64,000 nt of DNA from Hofstenia miamia (taxonomy: Eukaryota > Xenacoelomorpha > Acoela > Hofsteniidae): assembly GCA_900660155.1 (NCBI GenBank), contig CABFPE010000342.1:694522-758521 (forward strand), given 5' to 3'. The position numbers and the translations under genes are program-made. The number at the start of each line of letters is the position of its first letter. The stretch's first letter is position 1. Under the pieces are notes generated by a model. The model was not told where the DNA came from. It was given only the letters and a program-made list of their open reading frames with translations, and did no database searches. Positions 63,287 through 64,000 of this stretch are shown piece after piece.

Positions 63287-63605
63287 ATATATATATGTTT
63301 CAGTTTAAGGTATTATATTTTAGGTAAGCCCTGCAACTTCAAGAAATGGGAATACTGAATGCATTAAATGGTTTGATTTCTATGATTTTCATGATATTTG
63401 GCATTTTTTATCAGCATTTGCACTATTTTCTTCTTACCTTGTAAGTTATTTGTTCACTCAACAAAGAATTAATTAATTAATACGCTAAAATACGAAATAC
63501 ACAAAAAATTAAGTTTCTCTACTTTAGGCCATGATACATATTGATGAAAATTTGGATGANATCAAAAAGACATCACTAGTACTTTCAGAAATGAATTTTA
63601 GCTAA
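23121..63605 (+). CDS. SIDT: SID-1 transmembrane family protein (SIDT), C-terminal part, multi-exon gene
   Basis: This is the 3' portion of a SIDT gene, a multi-pass membrane protein of the CREST superfamily linked to dsRNA and cholesterol/lipid handling at the plasma membrane or lysosome. Supported exons are 23121-23257, 25002-25092, 33227-33280, 36703-36760, 46474-46616, 47040-47066, 59462-59548, 63324-63440 and 63528-63605. Micro-exons at 28512-28538 and 30357-30370 are possible. Phases join without breaking frame if these are used. Diagnostic pieces are an Asp codon split over the first junction followed by [19 protein letters not shown], a hydrophobic exon, FVNATTNWQ, and [14 protein letters not shown], then a short acidic tail (HIDENLD) matching the LDDDLD end of vertebrate SIDT proteins. 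The split Asp and the HxxxH pair (HDIWH) are CREST metal-site residues, so the catalytic site looks intact. The N-terminal half and one conserved metal-site His lie in exons not found here. Confidence 0.88.
23258..25001 (+). other. SIDT intron, no other feature seen
   Basis: Intron between exons A and B. Only short chance ORFs. Confidence 0.6.
25002..25092 (+). CDS. SIDT: SIDT exon B (transmembrane helix ending YYYG)
   Basis: Acceptor cttttatttag and donor gtatga bound 91 nt, phase 0 in and phase 1 out. It encodes [20 protein letters not shown] followed by [10 protein letters not shown] and the first base of a Gly codon. The single His in the helix and the terminal YY-x-G line up with the HI...YYMG stretch of vertebrate SIDT proteins. 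The intron before it is 1744 bp and holds no recognisable gene. Confidence 0.85.
25093..25490 (+). other. SIDT intron, no other feature seen
   Basis: Unremarkable AT-rich intron sequence ahead of a retroelement fragment. Confidence 0.5.
25491..25800 (+). repeat. possible LTR end and primer-binding site
   Basis: GC-richer than its surroundings. It ends in aatgccaca followed at 25783 by TGGCAACCACCACAG. The gypsy fragment on the opposite strand near 45.68 kb has the same arrangement (gctaca then TGGCAACCATGACAG). An LTR ending in CA followed by a TGG primer-binding site is the usual layout, and a gag-like ORF follows. The LTR start was not found. Confidence 0.4.
26083..26722 (+). pseudogene. 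gag-like coiled-coil ORF (frameshifted)
   Basis: Two consecutive + frames, 26083-26439 and 26519-26722, separated by a frameshift near 26435, encode a highly charged coiled coil: [15 protein letters not shown] at the start, then [20 protein letters not shown] and repeated heptad-like E/K/Q/L segments. The second ends [16 protein letters not shown] comparable coiled-coil ORF precedes gag in the gypsy fragment at 45.1-45.5 kb. The upstream LTR/primer-site-like sequence suggests this is the gag N-terminus of a related LTR element, truncated near 26.8 kb. Confidence 0.5.
26830..27950 (-). pseudogene. LINE endonuclease-region relic
   Basis: On the - strand, broken frames give [22 protein letters not shown] after frame adjustment, and [14 protein letters not shown]-x-F-T-N and SDH-x-x-x-x-F are C-terminal landmarks of the APE-type endonuclease of jockey/RTE/CR1 LINEs. 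[18 protein letters not shown] and LINE-like text upstream ([12 protein letters not shown], near 27830) fit the same ORF. More than ten stops are present. It abuts the gag-like fragment, so one element may interrupt the other. Confidence 0.55.
27951..28511 (+). other. SIDT intron, no other feature seen
   Basis: AT-rich; a 78-aa - frame at 28168-28404 has no recognisable motif. Confidence 0.5.
28512..28538 (+). CDS. SIDT: possible SIDT micro-exon (27 nt)
   Basis: A 27-nt open segment lies between acceptor ataatttag and a consensus donor gtaagt. In phase 1 it completes the Gly codon left by the exon ending at 25092 and reads NSEQRDHN, leaving one base. It would fall in the hydrophilic loop after the YYYG helix, where vertebrate SIDT has about 30 residues. 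An alternative acceptor at 28518 (aaacag) gives VNKEIII in phase 0. No homology supports it directly; only splice sites, phase and hydrophilicity do. Confidence 0.4.
28539..29698 (+). other. SIDT intron with (TA)n at about 29089-29129
   Basis: No gene-like sequence. The (TA)n tract carries gta and aca interruptions. Confidence 0.6.
29699..29890. mobile_element. 192-bp hAT MITE with perfect 8-bp target duplication
   Basis: AAAAGAAT occurs on both sides (29691-29698 and 29891-29898). Ends are CAGTGGCGTACCCAGG and CCTGGGTACGCCCCTG, a 16-bp inverted repeat with one mismatch. Both the 8-bp duplication and the CAG(T/G)GGCGTA type end are typical of hAT elements. A second inverted pair near the left end (gggggac ... 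gtccccc) can form a hairpin. No coding capacity. It lies in a SIDT intron. Confidence 0.93.
29899..30348 (+). other. SIDT intron, no feature seen
   Basis: AT-rich sequence without gene-like content, ending at the candidate micro-exon. Confidence 0.5.
30357..30370 (+). CDS. SIDT: possible SIDT micro-exon (14 nt, or 22 nt from 30349)
   Basis: A very short segment sits between acceptor tcatttag and donor gtgagt. Taken as 14 nt it joins phase 1 to phase 0 and adds an Arg or Gly codon plus GAAT before the exon at 33227. Using the upstream acceptor (exon from 30349) gives 22 nt, whose phase 0 reading SFRRSCN resembles the IFRR segment of vertebrate SIDT but does not connect in frame to the next exon. 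Weak evidence; only a transcript would decide. Confidence 0.25.
30371..31053 (+). other. SIDT intron, no feature seen
   Basis: CpG and GC rise from about 30950, leading into the small ORF pair. Confidence 0.45.
31054..31203 (+). CDS. unidentified 49-aa ORF
   Basis: Starts [20 protein letters not shown] and continues [29 protein letters not shown]. Composition is protein-like and locally GC-richer, unlike surrounding intron. Its stop overlaps the start of the next frame (ATGA). It may be one broken gene with the following ORF. Not recognised. Confidence 0.3.
   Translation: MELYKPDNYCGRASGRLCKSAYATKYSADDNESSMNYNALYDALFDIQL
31200..31352 (+). CDS. unidentified 50-aa ORF overlapping the preceding one
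   Basis: Starts [20 protein letters not shown] and continues [20 protein letters not shown] to [10 protein letters not shown]. It is lysine-rich and helix-like. A one-base shift would fuse it to the upstream ORF into about 100 aa, so an old frameshifted exon or processed copy is possible. No family is recognised. Confidence 0.3.
   Translation: MSEYYKTQNVKTCSKIFALSLNNEKLRSERSNQDLAKIKKLLILSAKKNF
31353..33226 (+). other. SIDT intron with (TA)n at about 31535-31564
   Basis: No gene-like sequence; short ORFs only. Confidence 0.55.
33227..33280 (+). CDS. SIDT: SIDT exon C (hydrophilic loop, 54 nt)
   Basis: Acceptor ctttcaatttcag and donor gtaagt frame a phase 0-0 exon of 18 codons, [18 protein letters not shown]. 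It is hydrophilic and belongs to the loop between the YYYG helix and the next membrane segment. Loop sequence is poorly conserved in the family, so identification rests on splice sites, open frame, phase and position. A likely duplicate lies 678 bp downstream. Confidence 0.6.
33402..33494. repeat. (TA)n microsatellite
   Basis: About 90 bp, among the longest TA tracts in the window; lies between exon C and its duplicate. Confidence 0.95.
33654..33704. repeat. (TA)n microsatellite
   Basis: About 50 bp of TA units between exon C and its duplicate. Confidence 0.95.
33905..33961 (+). CDS. SIDT: possible duplicated/alternative SIDT exon C'
   Basis: A 57-nt segment between acceptor ccttccaattttag and donor gtgaga reads [19 protein letters not shown] in phase 0-0, the same phase as the exon at 33227. 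Both start with AAAC and share the upstream stretch ttgttttgattta about 60 bp before the exon. This suggests an old tandem duplication of exon plus flank, separated by (TA)n. It could be mutually exclusive with exon C or be a dead copy. The hydrophobic end (VIFIY) is unlike exon C. Confidence 0.35.
33962..36702 (+). other. SIDT intron, no feature seen
   Basis: Long AT-rich intron. No frame on either strand shows a recognisable domain; some GC-richer patches near 34.4-34.6 kb and 35.2-35.5 kb may be very old repeats. Confidence 0.5.
36703..36760 (+). CDS. SIDT: SIDT exon D (pre-membrane segment, 58 nt)
   Basis: Acceptor aaataatttgtag and donor gtaagt bound 58 nt, phase 0 in and phase 1 out. 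It reads [19 protein letters not shown] plus one base. The phase 1 end joins cleanly to the exon at 46474, whose first two bases complete a Val codon. LYVENHLIL resembles the LYVDRMVLL segment that leads into the next helix in vertebrate SIDT. An internal acceptor at 36730 would give a 30-nt exon, but that frame fits the next exon less well. Confidence 0.6.
36761..38039 (+). other. SIDT intron, no feature seen
   Basis: AT-rich sequence with no recognisable gene, leading to the second copy of the dispersed repeat. Confidence 0.5.
38040..41135. mobile_element. dispersed repeat with foldback-like core, copy 2 (truncated by gap)
   Basis: Collinear with 1560-6100: ggctatttaccat, the ~75-bp tandem array, catatagagatttttgaaat, tcacaatatgcaattag and gctgaaaacattacacaata all appear in the same order. 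It lacks the hAT insertion seen in copy 1. It runs into the 1000-N gap, where the inverted arm would be expected. No transposase ORF is visible. Confidence 0.65.
38965..39690 (+). repeat. tandem array of ~75-bp units (copy 2)
   Basis: About nine units with core aaaatttacaataaaaaacg, tttttatttatgatgaagta and tataaatgattaaaatt, the same family and orientation as 2640-3305. Confidence 0.75.
41136..42135. other. assembly gap of 1000 N
   Basis: Exactly 1000 N, a placeholder length. Frames called across it are not real. Confidence 1.
42136..42486 (+). other. no feature seen
   Basis: AT-rich sequence between the gap and the zinc-finger ORF. Confidence 0.5.
42487..43140 (+). CDS. two-finger C2H2 zinc-finger protein fragment, 3'-truncated
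   Basis: The frame is open from 42487, with no ATG near the start; coding sequence may begin at a splice acceptor (ttaaatttag, 42581). Two consecutive fingers are clear: [17 protein letters not shown] then IIRRH, and [17 protein letters not shown] then ITIVH, both C-x2-C-x12-H-x4-H. About 100 further residues include [20 protein letters not shown] and [18 protein letters not shown]. That tail resembles a domain I recall from invertebrate multi-domain proteins with DNA polymerase or endonuclease modules of large DNA transposons, but this is from memory and unverified. The frame ends where a gypsy-like fragment begins on the other strand, so the 3' end is probably lost. Confidence 0.55.
   Translation, partial: AVPNVKYFFPNACHSLNKCPSPFPFLKIFKFSSTSSAGQPTLFQCAHCAYTNLKPHALQAHIIRRHKKSRVYLCTECRLFFHNEKLFSEHITIVHERSAPMPINEIILHKTNMACKGSFACFESQQLNAVDIYSPFHLAYPSIAKIIKEDVAKHFSAKVYLIAEVELSRTDGNEEKRVILHPTSKPASVFRTGLCEATYSHMINELANYISMYAHML
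43110..43787 (-). pseudogene. retropepsin-like aspartic protease, gypsy type
   Basis: A 225-aa open frame. Residues about 24-50 read [20 protein letters not shown] then [13 protein letters not shown], with the catalytic DTG intact. About 85 residues on is [17 protein letters not shown], the second conserved block (I-L-G-x-x-F). The C-terminus ([15 protein letters not shown]) resembles the protease-RT linker of gypsy polyproteins. The frame stops before RT, so the element is not functional as a whole. It overlaps the end of the gag frame region by a frame change, as is usual. Confidence 0.8.
43793..44272 (-). pseudogene. gypsy gag, C-terminal part with degenerate zinc knuckle
   Basis: Contains [17 protein letters not shown], a basic linker rich in K and R, and [19 protein letters not shown]-x2-C starts a CCHC nucleocapsid knuckle, but the following H and C are lost. 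It continues the gag frame at 44338-44832 after a frameshift or stop. Confidence 0.65.
44338..44832 (-). pseudogene. gypsy gag, capsid part
   Basis: Starts with an acidic/lysine-rich stretch and then reads [20 protein letters not shown] followed by [12 protein letters not shown] and [21 protein letters not shown]-x-F-x-G-x...F-x-x-W-x-x-x-F and the A-x-x-x-L-x-G-x-A motif are typical of retrotransposon gag capsid domains. It is cut from the downstream half by a frame break near 44.3 kb. Confidence 0.75.
45145..45523 (-). pseudogene. gypsy leader/gag N-terminal coiled coil (broken)
   Basis: Two overlapping - frames. One reads [20 protein letters not shown] then [20 protein letters not shown], a heptad-rich coiled coil. 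The other (45523-45299) is a basic Q/K-rich stretch. It parallels the coiled-coil ORF at 26083-26722, which also follows a TGGCAACC site, suggesting both belong to one family. Confidence 0.5.
45701..46473 (-). other. possible LTR (45690-46050), (TA)n and SIDT intron
   Basis: The GC-richer part up to about 46050 is likely the gypsy LTR on the - strand. A short (TA)n tract lies at about 46051-46073. The rest is AT-rich intron before SIDT exon E. Confidence 0.4.
46474..46616 (+). CDS. SIDT: SIDT exon E (two hydrophobic segments)
   Basis: Acceptor cgttacag and donor gttggt bound 143 nt, phase 1 in and phase 0 out. It encodes [20 protein letters not shown], then [12 protein letters not shown] and [15 protein letters not shown]. 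Two hydrophobic helices separated by a short polar turn correspond to the VLLVMGN...NDFASYLL...CNLLLYFAFYIIMK region of SIDT. Local GC and CpG are higher than in the surrounding intron, as expected for coding sequence. Another possible acceptor at 46460 keeps the same frame. Confidence 0.85.
46617..47039 (+). other. SIDT intron, no feature seen
   Basis: Intron between exon E and the 27-nt micro-exon. Confidence 0.6.
47040..47066 (+). CDS. SIDT: SIDT exon F (27-nt micro-exon, HCCCKDNEN)
   Basis: Acceptor ttatgtttag and donor gtaagt bound 27 nt in phase 0-0, reading HCCCKDNEN. It fits between the exon ending FCVK and the exon beginning KCAVIW, where vertebrate SIDT has a short charged loop of similar length. 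The three consecutive cysteines are unusual. Support is from strong splice sites, phase and the need for a loop here. Confidence 0.55.
47067..47384 (+). other. SIDT intron, no feature seen
   Basis: AT-rich, no feature recognised. Confidence 0.5.
47385..48800 (+). other. unidentified decayed coding-like region
   Basis: Relatively GC-rich (C and T on this strand) with short open frames in several phases. 47385-47678 reads [20 protein letters not shown] and later [20 protein letters not shown]. Another phase from about 47640 gives [20 protein letters not shown]. The texture resembles an old retroelement ORF broken by frameshifts (a DIRS-like gag is one guess), but no diagnostic motif is present. 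Confidence 0.3.
48801..49200 (+). other. SIDT intron, no feature seen
   Basis: AT-rich spacer. Confidence 0.5.
49201..49401. mobile_element. diverged hAT MITE, relative of 29699-29890
   Basis: Ends CGGTGGCATA and TTACGCCCCTG correspond to CAGTGGCGTA and TACGCCCCTG of the MITE at 29.7 kb. The interior shares aaattctgtaaaaaattaaa-type sequence and gaaatgcattttta. Possible 8-bp duplication gtcgcaat / gttccact matches at 5 of 8 positions, consistent with an older insertion. Confidence 0.6.
49447..49659 (-). CDS. unidentified 70-aa ORF
   Basis: Reads [20 protein letters not shown], then [20 protein letters not shown] and [20 protein letters not shown]. Composition is protein-like with aromatic and charged residues spread evenly. 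It might be a transposase fragment or an exon. No family recognised, and no splice context was established. Confidence 0.3.
   Translation of the reverse strand: MKMPLKDIVTHVINRAIIDKFGLKNHINCSTDNHLFFGSMKIQLPSDLFTKFYWKHGVYGMSTEAKKQCC
49660..51138 (+). other. SIDT intron; CpG-richer patch at 49680-50050
   Basis: The 49680-50050 patch has many ACGT/CpG steps and a TGACGTCA palindrome (50024-50031), a cAMP-response-element consensus. It could be promoter-like for the ORF at 51139, but it may equally be a transposon remnant. The rest is AT-rich. Confidence 0.3.
51139..51317 (+). CDS. possible first coding exon of a nested gene (CxxC protein)
   Basis: ATG at 51139 opens 179 nt ending at a consensus donor gtaagt (51318), phase 2. 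It encodes [20 protein letters not shown], then [20 protein letters not shown] and [17 protein letters not shown]. It has balanced codons and a C-x2-C pair followed by WHH, possibly part of a zinc ribbon. No downstream exon could be identified. It is not a SIDT segment I recognise. It could be a separate small gene within the 12-kb SIDT intron, or chance. Confidence 0.4.
51318..52600 (+). other. SIDT intron, no feature seen
   Basis: AT-rich with no recognisable gene or repeat. Confidence 0.5.
52608..52711. repeat. (AAT)n microsatellite containing a 57-N gap
   Basis: AAT units run on both sides of N positions 52622-52678 and directly abut the 5' end of the RLE-type LINE. Confidence 0.9.
52712..52785 (+). 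other. tRNA-like sequence at the LINE 5' end
   Basis: TAGTGGCCAAGGGG resembles a pol III A box, and about 45 bp on GGATTCAAGCC resembles a B box. The acceptor stem does not close and the T stem is weak, so this is tRNA-derived rather than a tRNA gene. Confidence 0.55.
52971..53294 (+). pseudogene. RLE LINE ORF, N-terminal region
   Basis: Open frame reading [20 protein letters not shown] then [18 protein letters not shown] and an acidic tail. The sequence RRRM-x-x-x-W...TEQRLA-x-Q-x-R resembles the segment preceding RT in R4/Dong-type elements. It ends in LGLGLERD over a ttggggttagggttag run. Frameshifts separate it from the RT frame at 53642; a middle part around 53365-53600 ([35 protein letters not shown]) is in another phase. 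Confidence 0.65.
53642..54259 (+). pseudogene. RLE LINE reverse transcriptase domain
   Basis: The frame reads [59 protein letters not shown] and HLWYMDDL before a stop. These are RT motifs: NFRPI, the first catalytic Asp in [13 protein letters not shown]-x-L-x-P-x-LF and Y-M-DD. All three catalytic Asp are present, but a stop follows immediately after MDDL and the downstream thumb is degraded. Inactive as it stands. Confidence 0.9.
54475..55470. other. block between single n's, with ACTCGA motif cluster
   Basis: 996 bp bounded by n at 54474 and 55471. The left part (54556-54801) contains six ACTCGA hexamers plus ACTCGG/ACTCAG/ACTCGT variants. At 55069-55099 there are three related units, CGCGTGCTA/CGCGTGTTA. 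No ORF. It is probably a separately assembled contig. Confidence 0.5.
55623..55712 (+). repeat. 90-bp direct repeat, copy 1
   Basis: Identical by eye to 55936-56025 (offset 313 bp). Starts caatctaacaaaacg and ends caaaaggctttt. Confidence 0.85.
55936..56025 (+). repeat. 90-bp direct repeat, copy 2
   Basis: Second copy of 55623-55712; flanks differ on both sides. Confidence 0.85.
56925..58043 (+). pseudogene. RLE LINE C-terminal region: zinc knuckle and restriction-like endonuclease
   Basis: Open from 56925 to a TAG at 57834-57836, then open in the same frame to 58043. It contains [28 protein letters not shown]-type text ([20 protein letters not shown]), a C-x2-C-x8-H-x4-C zinc motif ([18 protein letters not shown]), then [12 protein letters not shown] and, past the stop, VIDIAVPND and [20 protein letters not shown] plus IDIAVP form the PD-(D/E)xK-like endonuclease core of R2/R4/CRE-type LINEs. 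Only one stop separates this region from an intact frame, so it is a relatively young insertion. Confidence 0.85.
56925..58102 (+). mobile_element. R4/Dong-like LINE, copy 2 (3' part with endonuclease)
   Basis: 5'-truncated copy beginning in [16 protein letters not shown], which overlaps the end of copy 1 but is not identical to it. It carries the C-terminal zinc motif and restriction-like endonuclease, a short 3' UTR (ccgagctgagagagatacat) and ends in (AAT)n at about 58089-58102. One in-frame stop interrupts the ORF. Confidence 0.85.
58103..59222 (-). mobile_element. jockey/CR1-like LINE, 3' end, - strand
   Basis: On the - strand a 5'-truncated ORF2: [20 protein letters not shown] and [10 protein letters not shown] at about 59040-59150 are RT motifs. 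Then come [20 protein letters not shown] and [20 protein letters not shown], the RT thumb region. The 3' end runs to about 58110 and (TTA)n. Several stops break the frame. (AAT)n flanks both ends (58089-58102 and about 59227-59250), so it probably inserted into a microsatellite. The 309-1017 fragment could be from the same kind of element. Confidence 0.8.
59223..59461 (+). other. (AAT)n tract and SIDT intron end
   Basis: (AAT)n at about 59227-59250, then AT-rich sequence up to exon G. Confidence 0.6.
59462..59548 (+). CDS. SIDT: SIDT exon G (transmembrane, NATTNWQ)
   Basis: Acceptor ttttgttatag and donor gtaaga bound 87 nt, phase 0-0. It encodes [20 protein letters not shown] then FVNATTNWQ. 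This matches the SIDT stretch of a helix followed by a ...FFFQ..S-x-W-Q end just before the SRE/SRN segment. NATT is a potential N-glycosylation site if the loop faces outside. The preceding intron is about 12.4 kb and full of transposons. Confidence 0.88.
59549..60099 (+). other. SIDT intron; hairpin at about 60029-60060
   Basis: Ctgagaaaagtaa and ttacttttcatttcag form an inverted pair near 60029-60060, perhaps an end of the following hAT relic. Nothing else seen. Confidence 0.4.
60100..60870 (+). pseudogene. hAT-like transposase relic
   Basis: One open piece (60201-60419) reads [20 protein letters not shown] then [20 protein letters not shown]. The order D-x-A-x-Y-x-x-x-A-x-x-x-L...L-x-H-x-TCLAH-x-LH matches the catalytic region of hAT transposases in which the D and the C-x-x-H are conserved. 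Broken frames follow, with a sense-like TR/W context near 60.4 kb and [16 protein letters not shown] near 60.75 kb. No terminal repeats could be fixed. Confidence 0.6.
60871..61805 (+). other. SIDT intron, no feature seen
   Basis: A 95-aa frame at 61542-61829 has no recognised motif and runs into the Tc1 terminal repeat; probably chance. Confidence 0.45.
61808..63098 (+). mobile_element. Tc1/mariner element, 1291 bp, with TIRs and TA duplication
   Basis: Left end TA-CAGCCTTGATCATAAATG (from 61806) and right end read on the - strand TACAGGCTTGATCATAAACG (to 63100) are ~25-bp imperfect inverted repeats, each next to a TA dinucleotide. Length is typical for Tc1/mariner. The transposase frame inside is in the + orientation and broken. 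Confidence 0.9.
62370..62970 (+). pseudogene. Tc1/mariner transposase, catalytic part (broken)
   Basis: Reads [10 protein letters not shown] then a TAA where Glu is expected, [20 protein letters not shown], then after a frameshift near 62640 [20 protein letters not shown] and [20 protein letters not shown]. The DDE triad appears as FSD, QQD and NIIE. The spacing between the second Asp and the Glu is 35 residues, one more than the usual DD34E of Tc1. At least one stop and one frameshift inactivate it; the N-terminal HTH part is not readable. Confidence 0.85.
63099..63323 (+). other. (TA)n microsatellite (about 63241-63296) and intron end
   Basis: Short intron tail before exon H; the TA tract lies about 30 bp upstream of the acceptor region. 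Confidence 0.8.
63324..63440 (+). CDS. SIDT: SIDT exon H (HDIWH metal-site helix)
   Basis: Acceptor attatattttag and donor gtaagt bound 117 nt, phase 0-0. It encodes [20 protein letters not shown] then [19 protein letters not shown]. The P-A-x-SR-x-x-N-x-x-C-I block and [14 protein letters not shown] are near-diagnostic for SIDT proteins. The two histidines of HDIWH form the HxxxH metal-binding pair of the CREST superfamily. This is the strongest single piece of evidence for the gene. Confidence 0.95.
63528..63605 (+). CDS. SIDT: SIDT terminal exon (acidic C-terminal tail and stop)
   Basis: After acceptor ctactttag the frame reads [10 protein letters not shown], an ambiguous Glu/Asp codon (n at 63560), then [14 protein letters not shown] and stop TAA. 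HIDENLD corresponds to TLDDDLD of vertebrate SIDT, followed by a tail several residues longer than the usual ending. No canonical AATAAA is visible in the remaining ~400 bp, so the polyadenylation site may lie beyond the window or use a variant. Confidence 0.9.
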   Translation, partial: AMIHIDENLDXIKKTSLVLSEMNFS

Positions 63606-64000
63606 TATTTTGGTCGTAAAACAAAGTCTGTGACCATAGCCAACGGTTGGACGCGGCTGCAGCCTGCTAACGGACCAGAACACTAGCATATATATGGATA
63701 TATAGTCCCATTTGTGACATCTAATATCAAATAGCAGTTTTGTTATGACCAATATATTGGTGCATCTTCTTACGGTGTAGCAACAACTCAATAATTTACA
63801 GAATGTTAGTGATACATTACAGTTTACTACATGAATTTTGCAATATATTGTGGCCATACGTAGTTGACTTTTATTGTGAACAATTCTGGAAATTTGAAAT
63901 ATCCTTGGTTGAGGTAAGGTTCAACAGTATTCCAAAATTCTATTATGTATGCATTAGCAGCTCCAACAAATAGTAATTTTGGTTCAACTTATAGTCAGCT
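63606..64000 (+). other. SIDT 3' UTR / downstream sequence
   Basis: No AATAAA seen; no other gene. Locally GC-richer at 63640-63680 (ggttggacgcggctgcagcc). Confidence 0.45.

Overview
This is an AT-rich, transposon-dense stretch of an invertebrate genome, probably a non-bilaterian or other early-branching animal; a Hydra-like cnidarian would fit but is not proven. Genes have introns with GT..AG borders, introns run to kilobases, and (TA)n and (AAT)n microsatellites are frequent. There is no sign of bacterial organisation. The assembly is imperfect: one 1000-N gap (41136-42135), one 57-N gap (52622-52678) and five single n positions.

The one host gene I can identify with confidence is the 3' part of a SID-1 transmembrane family gene (SIDT; CREST membrane hydrolase superfamily) on the + strand. 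Its exons are scattered over about 40 kb. The well supported ones are 23121-23257, 25002-25092, 33227-33280, 36703-36760, 46474-46616, 47040-47066, 59462-59548, 63324-63440 and 63528-63605 (stop at 63603-63605). Two further micro-exons (28512-28538 and 30357-30370) are suggested by phase. A tandem duplicate of the 54-nt exon lies at 33905-33961 and could be an alternative exon. The 5' part of the gene was not found in 1-23120 and is probably upstream of the window.

The rest is mostly mobile elements, many inside the SIDT introns. 0.1-1.2 kb: a LINE fragment bracketed by an exact 203-bp duplication and two single n's, likely an assembly artefact. 1.56-6.86 kb: a dispersed repeat containing a foldback-like pair of inverted arms built of ~75-bp tandem units, itself interrupted by a 1043-bp hAT element with an 8-bp target duplication. 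11.5-21.8 kb: a decayed Ty3/gypsy element with both LTRs, RT, RNase H and integrase traces, and about 4 kb of unexplained sequence between integrase and 3' LTR. 22.3-23.1 kb: a TTAA-flanked MITE ending 35 bp before a SIDT exon. 25.5-28 kb: a gag-like coiled-coil ORF and a LINE endonuclease relic. 29.7 kb: a 192-bp hAT MITE with a perfect 8-bp target duplication, with a diverged relative at 49.2 kb. 38.0-41.1 kb: a second copy of the foldback-bearing repeat, running into the gap. 42.5-43.1 kb: an ORF with two C2H2 zinc fingers, cut off by a gypsy-like gag/protease fragment on the - strand (43.1-45.7 kb). 52.7-54.5 and 56.9-58.1 kb: two partial copies of a LINE with a restriction-like endonuclease (R4/Dong-like), associated with (AAT)n. 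58.1-59.2 kb: a jockey/CR1-like LINE 3' end on the - strand. 60.1-60.9 kb: a hAT transposase relic. 61.8-63.1 kb: a complete-length but inactivated Tc1/mariner element with TIRs and TA duplication.

The SIDT gene is the functional unit; the other features are parasitic sequence that has expanded its introns. Two small candidate genes within introns (31054-31352 and the first exon 51139-51317) remain unidentified.
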